In this document: positions 22,503-30,562 of the stretch, piece by piece
Position numbering within the stretch: the stretch's first letter is position 1
Layout of the letters: each line of letters starts with the position of its first letter
Source of the DNA: Candidatus Woesebacteria bacterium RIFCSPHIGHO2_01_FULL_39_23
Lineage (GTDB): Bacteria; Patescibacteriota; Microgenomatia; UBA8517
Assembly (NCBI GenBank): GCA_001792305.1
Contig: MGGH01000023.1
Coordinates: 1-34,346, forward strand
DNA: 34,346 nt
Direction of reading: 5' to 3'
Notes under the pieces: model-generated
The model's database searches: none
What the model saw: only the letters and a program-made list of their open reading frames with translations
Told to the model about the DNA's origin: nothing
Made by a program: the position numbers and the translations under genes

Positions 22503-23456
22503 ATGAAGCATAAACTGAAAATTTCCTTGATGGTCGTTTCGGGCATTGGGATACTTATAACAATCTCGTTTTTGGTGCTTCGCTTAATTAAACCCCCCAA
22601 GGCAGCACTTCTTATTGAAAGCACGCCAAATTCCACGGTTTTTGTCAATGGTGAGCAGGTGGGTCGCACGCCCTACGAGGGCGAATTCAAAGCCCAAGAA
22701 GTTGTAATAAAGCTGATACCTGATTCATTTGAAACACCTCTTGCCCCATATCAATCAAAAGTGAACTTGGTAGCGGGGATAAAGACTGTCATTCGAAGAA
22801 TGTTTGGAGATACCGATGACACTTCAGCAGGAGAGGTGGTTTCCTTTGAAAAAATTGGAGGAAACTCGGCTAACTTGTCGGTTATTTCTATCCCCGATGG
22901 TGCACAAGTGACACTGGATTCTGAGAGTAGAGGTAGAACTCCGATCAAAATAAGTGAGCTTGAGACTAAGGAATATCATCTTGAGATATCGGCCGTTGGA
23001 TACTTAAAAAGAGATTTTATAGTCAAAGCGGTTGAGGGGTATTTACTGACTGCTGAAGTTAAGCTTGCATCAGAGCCCGGCAAAGTTGAAGGCGTTGTAA
23101 TAGAGGAAGTCCCAGAGGAGATGAAAGAGGAAGTGGTGGATAAAGTAAAAATTCTTTCGACTCCAACAGGGTTTTTGCGAGTCCGGGAAAAACCATCAAC
23201 TCAAAGTGCAGAAGTCGGCAGAGTCGCGCCCGGAAGGGAATATATTTTGCTTGAAACGGATGAGAAATCGGGATGGTTTAAAATTGAGTATGAAGCGGGA
23301 AAAGAAGGCTGGGTAACTAATCAATATGCAAAGAAAGTTGAAGAATCAGCTTCACCGACACCCAGTTTTACACCGAGCCCGTCACCAAAGCCTTCACCGT
23401 CACCGACGGCGAAATCGTCACCAACTCCAAAAGCAACTCCTACTACCACACCTTAA
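22503..23456 (+). CDS. PEGA-domain and SH3-domain surface protein
   Basis: A 317-residue surface protein. After a basic N terminus and one membrane helix (about 8-28) come two PEGA-type repeats: AALLIESTPNSTVFVNGEQVGRTPYEG, and ANLSVISIPDGAQVTLDSESRGRTPIKI followed by the HLEISAVGYLKRDF strand. An SH3-like domain (LRVREKPSTQSAEVGRVAPG...GWFKIEY...GWVTNQYA) and a low-complexity Pro/Ser/Thr tail follow. The frame reaches back to an ATG at 22455, almost at the tRNA; ATG 22503 is preferred because MKHKLK directly precedes the helix and an extended -10 (TG, one base, TAAACT at 22489-22494) ends 8 bases before it. A wall-binding role is inferred from the domains. Confidence 0.83.
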   Translation: MKHKLKISLMVVSGIGILITISFLVLRLIKPPKAALLIESTPNSTVFVNGEQVGRTPYEGEFKAQEVVIKLIPDSFETPLAPYQSKVNLVAGIKTVIRRMFGDTDDTSAGEVVSFEKIGGNSANLSVISIPDGAQVTLDSESRGRTPIKISELETKEYHLEISAVGYLKRDFIVKAVEGYLLTAEVKLASEPGKVEGVVIEEVPEEMKEEVVDKVKILSTPTGFLRVREKPSTQSAEVGRVAPGREYILLETDEKSGWFKIEYEAGKEGWVTNQYAKKVEESASPTPSFTPSPSPKPSPSPTAKSSPTPKATPTTTP

Positions 23457-23465
23457 AAATAGTGC

Positions 23466-24404
23466 TTAAACTCCGGTTACGGAAACTCCGCTGTAGAGGA
23501 TAAACACCAAAGAAATGGTCCAAAGAATGACTGATGCAACCAGAGGAATATCGGTCAAAAACAGTTTTTCCGGTGCTTCGCTTCTGCCTTCAAAAATTAA
23601 CTTTTGATATCTCATAATTCCAAAAATAACAATAGGGGTAGTTATCATCAGTAGCTTATTTATCGTTGTTGTCTTTGATATTTCAGCTAAAAGAAGCCAT
23701 ATGGGTAACGACGCTTTTGGTGACTCAAAAAAAGTAAAAAGTGCCCAGCTCATCCAAGAGGCATTACCAAACATTGTAACGTAAGAGTTGAGTAACTCTC
23801 TTTGGTAGTGGCTTAGACTTTTTCTCGTAACGAGTTTGGAGCTTATGATAAGGTTTAACTCCGCTCTTCTTTTGCCAGACGCTAAAAATAAAGCAGTGGA
23901 GACTACACACAAAAGAAACCAGACTGAAAGGTGAGCATCAATCACAACAGCCCCTGCGTAGACTCTTAAAATAAAACCCGAAGCGATGATAAGAATATCG
24001 ACAACTGCGATGTTTTTAAGGCCCAGAGAATATAAGAACTGCATAACAAGGTAGCTTAGGATAAGAATAAAGAAGAGATTTGACAGTATAGCGGCAGAAT
24101 ACAAGGAGACGAAAGCTAGAATAGTTGCTATAGATAGGGCAAGAAGGGGGTGTATGGATCCTGAAGCAACAGGGCGATGTTTTTTAATGGGGTGAAGTCT
24201 GTCGCTACTTGCATCAATGAGGTCGTTAAAAACGTATGTGGCGCTTACGGCAACACTAAAGACGACAAAGGCATAAAGAGACAAATTAAAAAGGTCTCTG
24301 TTGAAGAGGGATCCGCTAAAAAGAAGTGCCGCAAAAACTGAGAGATTTTTGACCCAGTGGACAGGACGTGTGATTTTTATGATTTCGATCGGTAGGTAAG
24401 CCAT
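23466..24404 (-). CDS. UbiA-family prenyltransferase (polyprenyl-P phosphoribosyltransferase-like)
   Basis: A 312-residue membrane enzyme with about eight hydrophobic segments. The first aspartate-rich motif is NDLIDASSDRLHPIKKHRP and the second region is LGLKNIAVVDILIIASGFILR. The surroundings (RPVHWVKNLSVFAALLFSG near the N terminus, ASGKRRAEL) resemble the subgroup that transfers phosphoribose from PRPP to decaprenyl phosphate (Rv3806c type) rather than quinone or haem enzymes. That would supply a lipid-linked pentose. The gene is last in the minus-strand glycan operon and overlaps the WecA/MraY-like gene by 28 bases. UbiA family certain; substrate inferred. Confidence 0.8.
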   Translation of the reverse strand: MAYLPIEIIKITRPVHWVKNLSVFAALLFSGSLFNRDLFNLSLYAFVVFSVAVSATYVFNDLIDASSDRLHPIKKHRPVASGSIHPLLALSIATILAFVSLYSAAILSNLFFILILSYLVMQFLYSLGLKNIAVVDILIIASGFILRVYAGAVVIDAHLSVWFLLCVVSTALFLASGKRRAELNLIISSKLVTRKSLSHYQRELLNSYVTMFGNASWMSWALFTFFESPKASLPIWLLLAEISKTTTINKLLMITTPIVIFGIMRYQKLIFEGRSEAPEKLFLTDIPLVASVILWTISLVFILYSGVSVTGV

Positions 24405-25414
24405 AGTAAAATTCCCCCCAGAGCAAATGTAACACCAACAATTGTATATAACTTTAGGCTTGCGTTCAAACTCAAAGATATAATACCCAAGAAAGCTGTA
24501 ACCAGCCAGTAAAATAAAGCAACTTTCCTTTTGCTCCAGCCAATGTCCAGAAGTTTATGATGCAAATGTCCTCGGTCACCCCAAACAGGTGACTTGCCAG
24601 AGACAATCCTTCGAATTATTGTATATCCGGTGTCTATTATTGGCACTCCTAGTACAACTGCTAAAGTTCCCACCTTAGTGGTTGTTAGGATTGAGAGAAT
24701 GGCTAGCATAAATCCGCCAAGGTTCGCTCCCGAAAAAGACGGCATGATTTTTTGCGGGAATATGTGCCATGGAAGAAACCCCAGGAATGATCCTGCGGTG
24801 ATTGAAGCAAGAATTATTACTGGCCACTGGGCAATGTCTGCCGAGAACTTTAGAGATAAAATTCCGATTACAACTGCCGCGACCGCGACAGTACCACTTA
24901 GCTGCCCGTCGACTCCTTTGGCACCCATGTTCAAAATGTTCATTAAAAAGACTATCCAAAAAAGGGCAAACAGATCTGCTATGAATGGAGTTTTTGACAG
25001 GTCAACTATACCCTCTCCTAGGGGGTTGTTTATAAAGTCTATTCCTATGCCTGCACTTATCGGAATAAGAGCAACTAGGAATTGACAAACTAAACGGATA
25101 TAGGGGTTTATATTGAATTTGTCGTCAAGTATTCCAAGTATTGTGATAAACGTCGTTGCAGTCAGTATTGATTTTATGTGAATGTCTAAAGGAAGGAATA
25201 AAATTATTGTAGAAGCAAGTGCTACAAAAATCGATAGTCCTCCGCCTCTGGGGACAGGATAGGTATGAATTACTTTTGGATGTCTGGTTTTTTGTGGATC
25301 GTCAACTAGTCCAATTTTCCATGCAATTTTTATGACCACGGGGGTAGTTAAAAAAGCTACGCCGGAGGAAACGATAATTGGGCCCAAAAAAAGTTTAACA
25401 AAGTCTTGAAACAT
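24377..25414 (-). CDS. WecA/MraY-family phosphosugar-lipid transferase
   Basis: A 345-residue polytopic enzyme that moves a sugar-1-phosphate from a UDP-sugar to polyprenyl phosphate, starting a cell-surface glycan. Diagnostic blocks: DDPQKTRHPKVIHTYPVPRGGG, GILDDKFNINPY, NMGAKGVDGQLSG (usually N..N..DG.DGL) and the WecA-type cytosolic loop GDRGHLHHKLLDIGWSKRKVAL. The HLHH motif favours WecA/TagO over MraY. It begins directly at the end of the 118-residue membrane-protein gene and overlaps the UbiA-like gene, so the three are translationally linked. Actual sugar not known. Confidence 0.87.
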   Translation of the reverse strand: MFQDFVKLFLGPIIVSSGVAFLTTPVVIKIAWKIGLVDDPQKTRHPKVIHTYPVPRGGGLSIFVALASTIILFLPLDIHIKSILTATTFITILGILDDKFNINPYIRLVCQFLVALIPISAGIGIDFINNPLGEGIVDLSKTPFIADLFALFWIVFLMNILNMGAKGVDGQLSGTVAVAAVVIGILSLKFSADIAQWPVIILASITAGSFLGFLPWHIFPQKIMPSFSGANLGGFMLAILSILTTTKVGTLAVVLGVPIIDTGYTIIRRIVSGKSPVWGDRGHLHHKLLDIGWSKRKVALFYWLVTAFLGIISLSLNASLKLYTIVGVTFALGGILLWLTYRSKS

Positions 25415-25771
25415 CTAAAAATTTCCAACAAGAGAAAAAGTTTTATAAACAGAATACGCTGCCATTATGGAAATTATGAGAATTATTCCTGAGAGAAGTT
25501 TCTGTAGGAATTTATCCGAGATGATGTGAACAAAGATTATGTTTATGATTGTAATAGCCAGTGCTATTGAGGGCGGGATGACCAGATACGTTTTTTGGGA
25601 AAGTTGTTCTATCCCTCTGGGTTTGCCGTAGAAAAGCGGTATTTCGGGAGGCAGGTTGTTTTGAAAGACTAGGGTGATACCAATGGTGATTAAATTGATG
25701 AGCAAACTTACAACAACAACTTTCTTAAATGGGAGCGACCCAGGGATTAAATTGCGGCCATACTTTTTCAC
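25415..25771 (-). CDS. Small three-span membrane protein
   Basis: A 118-residue protein with hydrophobic segments at about 17-37, 62-82 and 90-110. Between the first two is PPEIPLFYGKPRGIEQLSQKTYLVIPP, reminiscent of the DUF1648-type loop, though I would not assign the family firmly. Its stop adjoins the start of the WecA/MraY-like gene and it follows the glycosyltransferase gene by 17 bases; it belongs to the glycan operon. Function unknown. Confidence 0.58.
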   Translation of the reverse strand: MKKYGRNLIPGSLPFKKVVVVSLLINLITIGITLVFQNNLPPEIPLFYGKPRGIEQLSQKTYLVIPPSIALAITIINIIFVHIISDKFLQKLLSGIILIISIMAAYSVYKTFSLVGNF

Positions 25772-25788
25772 AATTAGGAAATTTTACC

Positions 25789-27267
25789 TCAACGGCGCAT
25801 TAAGTGCCAAATTTCGGCATTGTCTATTGTCTTAATTCTTAAATAATTGTCTATCAAAAAATTTTTTAGTTGTGGAAAGTTATCTGCTTCAGGAAGTAAA
25901 ACAATTACAAACGGCGGGCTTGTCGCTAAATCTTTTAAAACAATCTCGGGAGAATAAAAATCTTTTACGTGATAATCCGTGACGTACTTAATTGGAGGAA
26001 GCCGTTTTGACAGGGCGTAGATAGTTGAAGTGCTCCCCCAAACAAAAACTCTATCATCTGGTTTAGTCATTGTTGTGAGGAATTCCGCGATTTTATAGTT
26101 ACGAGGAAGTTTTGTGTCAAATTTTTTGAAGTATTCCTCGATAGTCACTCTGCCTGTGGCAAATTCTAGAAATCGGTTATAGTAGCTTGAAGTAGGGTAA
26201 TACCAGAACTTAAAGTAGAAGGGAGTGACACCAAAAATGAAAAGGGGGATTATGGAGAAAACCTGCTCTTTGTTGGATGTTGTAAAAAGAATTGCGACCA
26301 AAATGGATAGTGGGGGTACAGTTTGCATTAGATAATGCGGATAAGGCCTTTCGGAAAGTGTCGCTGCAAAAAGAGAAAGCAGTAACCAAATGGTTGCAAA
26401 AATAAAAGTTGGGGAGAGTTTTTTGCGGTAAATATAAAGAATGGTCACAGTCGCAAAGACTATAAAACCTCGAATAAGGAGAGGTAAATTCCGGTCAATG
26501 AAAGATTTTTGGATATCGTCCGGTCTCCATGATGATAAGTAGCCTACATTTTGAACAAATGCTGCACCGATGTATTCGCTTAAACCATTTCTTGAAAAGT
26601 ACCAGACAAAAGTTAGAAGAATTGGCGCAATAAAACCCAAAAGCAAGATAATAGTTTTTTTAGATACTTTAATCAAACCCCCGAGATTAAACTTTTCCTC
26701 GAATAACCAGAGAATGACTATTATTGGCATCTCAAAAGCTGCGGGTACTTTAAACAACGTCGCAATAGAGAACATTATCCCTGCTCCAAGTATTTTATTT
26801 GTATTCAGATTATTGGAAAGTAGTATTAAAAACGCTAAGATGCTAAAACCTATCATGAATACTTCAGAGTTGGCTATTTGACCTTCAAATAAAGGTATTG
26901 TGGAAAGTATGGCAAAGATGAAAGTTCCGACCTTTTGGCCCTTGGGGTTTTTTGGAAGAAGTCTTTTAAGTAATACCCAGAAAATTACTATATAAATAAT
27001 ATTCCAGAAGGCCAGAATCGCTCTAAACCAGAAAACGTTCCCTGCAATTGCGGCTAAGATGTAAAGAAGCGGTGGTTTGTTATCGTGAATATCGCGGTAT
27101 AAGACCAATCCTTGGCGAATTGCCTCACCCAAGGTCAAATAGATCATTTCGTCGCCATAACTAAAAGGCTCAAAAAAAGAAGGGATACGAAGAATAAAAA
27201 CCAAAACAAGCATTGCTATTAACCAATTAGGTAGAGAGAAGTTAATTATCTTTTTAAGAAGATTCAT
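25789..27267 (-). CDS. GT-C glycosyltransferase (GT39/ArnT-like)
   Basis: A 492-residue polytopic glycosyltransferase that would use a lipid-phosphate sugar on the outer face of the membrane. Near the N terminus SYGDEMIYLTLGEAIRQGLVLYRDIHDNKPPLLY carries the acidic pair in the first external loop and the downstream PPL block typical of PMT/ArnT-like enzymes. About ten to twelve hydrophobic helices follow, then a soluble C-terminal domain (from about 380) with DDRVFVWGSTSTIYALS. It is the middle gene of the minus-strand operon, 22 bases after the preceding GT-C gene. Acceptor and donor not known. Confidence 0.82.
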   Translation of the reverse strand: MNLLKKIINFSLPNWLIAMLVLVFILRIPSFFEPFSYGDEMIYLTLGEAIRQGLVLYRDIHDNKPPLLYILAAIAGNVFWFRAILAFWNIIYIVIFWVLLKRLLPKNPKGQKVGTFIFAILSTIPLFEGQIANSEVFMIGFSILAFLILLSNNLNTNKILGAGIMFSIATLFKVPAAFEMPIIVILWLFEEKFNLGGLIKVSKKTIILLLGFIAPILLTFVWYFSRNGLSEYIGAAFVQNVGYLSSWRPDDIQKSFIDRNLPLLIRGFIVFATVTILYIYRKKLSPTFIFATIWLLLSLFAATLSERPYPHYLMQTVPPLSILVAILFTTSNKEQVFSIIPLFIFGVTPFYFKFWYYPTSSYYNRFLEFATGRVTIEEYFKKFDTKLPRNYKIAEFLTTMTKPDDRVFVWGSTSTIYALSKRLPPIKYVTDYHVKDFYSPEIVLKDLATSPPFVIVLLPEADNFPQLKNFLIDNYLRIKTIDNAEIWHLMRR

Positions 27268-27289
27268 TGCAGGTTAAGTTTATCAGAAC

Positions 27290-28642
27290 TTATTTGGTCA
27301 GCAAAATATATTTCAGCTCTCCGAACTCCTTTATTTCGCTTAGTTTAAAACCCGGGACTTTTACCTCCTCTCTCTTTCCGCTGGTTATGACTCCCACACG
27401 GAAAGCTTTTTTGGGAATTTCGCTTACAATATCGTTTGAAGTCATTTGCGCAGTTCCCACATAAAACGGAAGCTCTTTTCCCTCTGGCACATATAGCGGA
27501 GCTTCAAGACCGTAATACTTAGTTTCCCAGATGTGATGAGCAGCAGCATTCCAATTGATAAGAAAATCATCGCCTCTTTTTACTTCAATAACATAAGCTG
27601 CAAGGTCTTTAAATGGTCTTTTAGTGGGATTAACAAAATACTGGTAGTCGGTATAGATGAAAAGGGGTAGTAGTATTGTCAGGATGATCCCCGAAAGCTT
27701 ACGCCCATTGCTTGCAAGAAGTATCATCGCGGCGGGGATAGTGTAGAGAAGATATCGGTCAAAAAAAATCGACTGGAATTTTTGCGAAACAACCCAAGTT
27801 AGTGTAATTGGCCCTAAAAACCAAGATGCTAGAAACAGAGACCTGGTGATATTTATCCCCCAGCGTCGTACAATGTATCCGGCGTAAGTTAAATACAAGG
27901 TGTATCTCGACAATTTATTTGGTAAGCCTTCAGCTAAGTATTTCTGTAAAAGCTCGCGCAAATTGGTTAAGTTGGGTGTTTGAAGCCAGAAACCGGAGCC
28001 CACAAGAGTTGTTTGGTAATAAAGAGCCGGTAGCCAGGGTGCATAAATTACGCCAATCGCAAGATACGACTTAAATATGTCAAAAGCGGTCTTTCTATAT
28101 CCCCAGATTAGTTCTTTGATGAACCACAAACCTTGGATGATAACCGCAAAAATGGCAAAATGGTGGCTATACAGAGCCCACGAAGTGCCAATAATGTACC
28201 CTAGATAATCTTTAAAATTTGCTCTTTTTCGAATTTTTCCATTGGAATCAGTTTTTGGGAAAATTATTTTTGCAAAAAAATACATCGATATTGTTACCCC
28301 TGCCGCAAGTGTCGAATACATGCGGCCTTCGAATGCATATTGAAAGAAAAAGGGATTGAAAAAAGTAAAAACCGCTGCAACTAGACCTGTTTTCCGGTTC
28401 CAAAGATGGTTCGCGATTTTATAAACAAAGAGTATTGCGATTAAATAGTAAAAAAATGAAAGTGACCTTATGGCAACTTCCGAATCTCCAAACAGCTTGT
28501 ACCAATAATGAAGTGTGATGTTGTAAAGCGGTGGACTGGTGTCTCTAGATATTATTTCCAAAATTTTGGGAACGGAGTTTCGTGATAAAACCGCCGAAAA
28601 TGCTTCATCTCCCCACAAACTTGTTGTAAATTGATTTTCCAT
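27290..28642 (-). CDS. GT-C glycosyltransferase (GT39-like), short N terminus
   Basis: A 450-residue relative of the neighbouring GT-C enzyme. SLWGDEAFSAVLSRN holds the first-loop acidic pair and RDTSPPLYNITLHYWYKLFGDSEVAIRSLSF is the matching downstream block. Many membrane segments and a C-terminal soluble part (from about 360) follow. It begins only about 10 residues before the GDE motif, so the first membrane helix that normally precedes it is missing. Either the upstream part was lost or the start is unusual; no in-frame alternative before 28642 was found. It starts 2 bases after the stop of the 271-residue membrane protein gene. Confidence 0.8.
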   Translation of the reverse strand: MENQFTTSLWGDEAFSAVLSRNSVPKILEIISRDTSPPLYNITLHYWYKLFGDSEVAIRSLSFFYYLIAILFVYKIANHLWNRKTGLVAAVFTFFNPFFFQYAFEGRMYSTLAAGVTISMYFFAKIIFPKTDSNGKIRKRANFKDYLGYIIGTSWALYSHHFAIFAVIIQGLWFIKELIWGYRKTAFDIFKSYLAIGVIYAPWLPALYYQTTLVGSGFWLQTPNLTNLRELLQKYLAEGLPNKLSRYTLYLTYAGYIVRRWGINITRSLFLASWFLGPITLTWVVSQKFQSIFFDRYLLYTIPAAMILLASNGRKLSGIILTILLPLFIYTDYQYFVNPTKRPFKDLAAYVIEVKRGDDFLINWNAAAHHIWETKYYGLEAPLYVPEGKELPFYVGTAQMTSNDIVSEIPKKAFRVGVITSGKREEVKVPGFKLSEIKEFGELKYILLTK

Positions 28643-28644
28643 TT

Positions 28645-29460
28645 TTAAAGGCCTTCAAAATCAAAAGATTTTATCCTGGTTAGACCTCCTGTTGGTATAA
28701 AAACTACAAACTGATAACTTTTAAGTTTCAAACTCGGAGCGGATTCAAGCCATTTTTCGAAAACAACCTCAAAATCATATTCTCCTGGATATAAAAATTC
28801 GTGTTGAGCCCTTTGGTTATAAGTTTGGAAATCCGAACTATTACCAACTGAGCGGTATTTTACGTTTACTCGATCGATATAAATGGCAGTGGCTCTTTCG
28901 TCTTTCCCCTCATATTGTAGGTGTATATCCTCTTTGTCTAGGATGCCAAAGTTAACGTCAGAAAAACTTACTTTTTCTTGCTCAATTCTTACTTTGACGT
29001 TAGTTTCGATATTATAATATTTTGTATCGTGAGGCGTAACTCTGAAACTAAAGTCCGATGCACCGACGTTATTCTGCAAATTTTGAACCCTTTTTGTTTG
29101 CGAGGTTCTGATAGATCTTTTGGAGAAGTACACGCCAGATCCTAGAAGCAACCAAAACATGATCCCTGGCAAGAGCGTTATTATAAGTGTCTGAAAGAAT
29201 TTTAAGTGATAAAACTTTCGAAAAAACAAAGTTGTTGCTAATACTATAAAAAGATATGTTCCCCAATAAATTACGTTTGCAGAAGAATATGAAGCTTTAG
29301 CTCCACCAAGACCAGCGAGTATCCAAGCAAATCCTGCGATTACAAACCAGCCTATTGAGACAGTCGTGGATAAAAGAAAAACAAAAAGATATTTTCTTTT
29401 AGAAACTTGAATGGAATCGGCCTCGTTTTTTACCTTGCTGGACAGAGGTGTTTTTACCAT
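28645..29460 (-). CDS. Uncharacterised membrane protein, first gene of the glycan operon
   Basis: A 271-residue protein with three hydrophobic segments (about 24-50, 60-80, 85-110). An extracytoplasmic beta-rich domain (about 120-271) follows, containing the strands FSFRVTPHDTKYYNIET, AIYIDRVNVKYR and SYQFVVFIPTGGL. I do not recognise a family. The start ATG at 29460 lies 6 bases after TG, one base, TAAACT (29475-29467), so this gene probably opens the operon that runs to the UbiA gene. Possibly an assembly partner of the GT-C enzymes, by position only. Confidence 0.58.
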   Translation of the reverse strand: MVKTPLSSKVKNEADSIQVSKRKYLFVFLLSTTVSIGWFVIAGFAWILAGLGGAKASYSSANVIYWGTYLFIVLATTLFFRKFYHLKFFQTLIITLLPGIMFWLLLGSGVYFSKRSIRTSQTKRVQNLQNNVGASDFSFRVTPHDTKYYNIETNVKVRIEQEKVSFSDVNFGILDKEDIHLQYEGKDERATAIYIDRVNVKYRSVGNSSDFQTYNQRAQHEFLYPGEYDFEVVFEKWLESAPSLKLKSYQFVVFIPTGGLTRIKSFDFEGL

Positions 29461-29466
29461 AAATTC

Positions 29467-29475
29467 AGTTTAGCA
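29467..29475 (-). promoter_or_regulatory. Extended -10 promoter of the glycan operon
   Basis: On the minus strand TG (29475-29474), one base, TAAACT (29472-29467) and six bases to the ATG at 29460. The hexamer is a 4/6 match; the TG extension and the spacing shared with other starts raise its credibility. Confidence 0.42.
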
Positions 29476-29627
29476 TGAAGAAAGGAAACTAAAGAAAAAT
29501 CCCTGAATAAAAGTAACTGTTGAGGAGATCTAGCTATTAGCAAAATTGGCAAGGGTATCTTCTACCCACAGGATTTCCAAAAGATAAAAAGACAAGAAGC
29601 CGAATAATTCCTACTAACGAGGTTATA

Positions 29628-30470
29628 TCATCCTAACTCAAATGTGGTTACCCCATACCATCTTTGGAGAGGAAATTTAGGCTGTCCTTTTGTATAAATT
29701 CGCCCGGTCGCAAATACTTTTTTCATTTTATATTTTCTGACAATTTTAAGAGCATTCTTGTTTACCTCAGGAATATCAAAGAACACCTTTTCTTTTTTAT
29801 CTACACTTCCGATTAGTGAATCGAATAATTCATTGGCAACACTATCATTGTCGGCAAACAAAGGACCAATCTTGTATCCTTCAAAACATTTTCTTAGAAC
29901 ACTGTATCCTAAGAGTTTACCGTTTTTTACTAGGCCGCAAGCAAAACTTTCAGATTGATTAATCCAGCATTTTAAAAAGGCATACCGCTTGAAACCAAAG
30001 ACTGAATCGTCATATTTAGCTACTTTTCTGAAATCTATGTTTCTCAAATTCTCTATATTAGGACCGATTTTTCTGCTCCCAGTGCCGAAGCCCTGATAAC
30101 GAGCATTATAATGTGCAAGTTTAAATCCGATCCTTGCGTATTTTTTGAGGTTTTCCAAAACTCCGTCGCCACCTTTGTTCCTGTTACCTAAATAATCCCA
30201 TGCTTTTTGGAAAAGCTTCATTCCATACCCCTTTTTTCGATATTTCGGTTTTACAATATAAAACCCCATGAATCCATAATTCTTACCGTATTTAACCGCT
30301 GAGACAGTGGCTATTATTTGGTTTCCAAGAACACTAACAAAAAAGCCATTTGGATCGTGTGTGTAAAAACATTTAGCGTCGTAGATCCCGGGATTCCAGC
30401 CCTCCTTTGCCGCCCATTCGACCATTGCGCCAACTTCTTTTCCGGTTGCTTTACGAATTTTATATTCCAT
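29628..30470 (-). CDS. GNAT family N-acetyltransferase
   Basis: A 280-residue two-part acetyltransferase. The N-terminal GNAT domain (about 1-135) has MEYKIRKATGKEVGAMVEWA, FVSVLGNQIIATVSAVKYG, GFYIVKPKYRKKGYGMKLF (the acetyl-CoA binding R/Q-x-x-G-x-G/A motif) and an amphipathic helix. The C-terminal half (about 150-280) is a second domain of the YitH/DUF1248 type with CGLVKNGKLLGYSVLRKCFEGYKIGPLF. The frame extends to a TTG at 30506, but that codon is part of the TTGCAA -35 box; ATG 30470 is 7 bases after the -10 and is used. Divergent from the DNA glycosylase gene. Substrate unknown. Confidence 0.85.
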   Translation of the reverse strand: MEYKIRKATGKEVGAMVEWAAKEGWNPGIYDAKCFYTHDPNGFFVSVLGNQIIATVSAVKYGKNYGFMGFYIVKPKYRKKGYGMKLFQKAWDYLGNRNKGGDGVLENLKKYARIGFKLAHYNARYQGFGTGSRKIGPNIENLRNIDFRKVAKYDDSVFGFKRYAFLKCWINQSESFACGLVKNGKLLGYSVLRKCFEGYKIGPLFADNDSVANELFDSLIGSVDKKEKVFFDIPEVNKNALKIVRKYKMKKVFATGRIYTKGQPKFPLQRWYGVTTFELG

Positions 30471-30477
30471 ATTTGCA

Positions 30478-30506
30478 ATACTACTATTCGTTGGTGAGGT
30501 TTGCAA
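30478..30506 (-). promoter_or_regulatory. Promoter of the GNAT gene
   Basis: TTGCAA (30506-30501), 17 bases, TAGTAT (30483-30478) on the minus strand, ending 7 bases before the ATG at 30470. Confidence 0.55.
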
Positions 30507-30524
30507 TCTTTCCGATTTCTATTG

Positions 30525-30552
30525 TTGACTTCGGTTAACTTTCGGATATATT
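30525..30552 (+). promoter_or_regulatory. Promoter of the DNA glycosylase gene
   Basis: TTGACT (30525-30530), 16 bases, TATATT (30547-30552). The GTG at 30563 lies 10 bases downstream; the alternative TTG at 30551 falls inside the -10 hexamer. Confidence 0.58.
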
Positions 30553-30562
30553 GTTAGTTATA

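Noticed and set aside
24594-25085. 163-codon plus-strand frame inside the WecA/MraY-like gene
   Set aside because: It lies wholly opposite a well-supported enzyme gene and has no recognisable domain.
29553-29567. Terminator from GGGTA-N5-TACCC hairpin
   Set aside because: A real five-pair hairpin, but no T-run follows on either strand and it lies more than 60 bases from either gene boundary.
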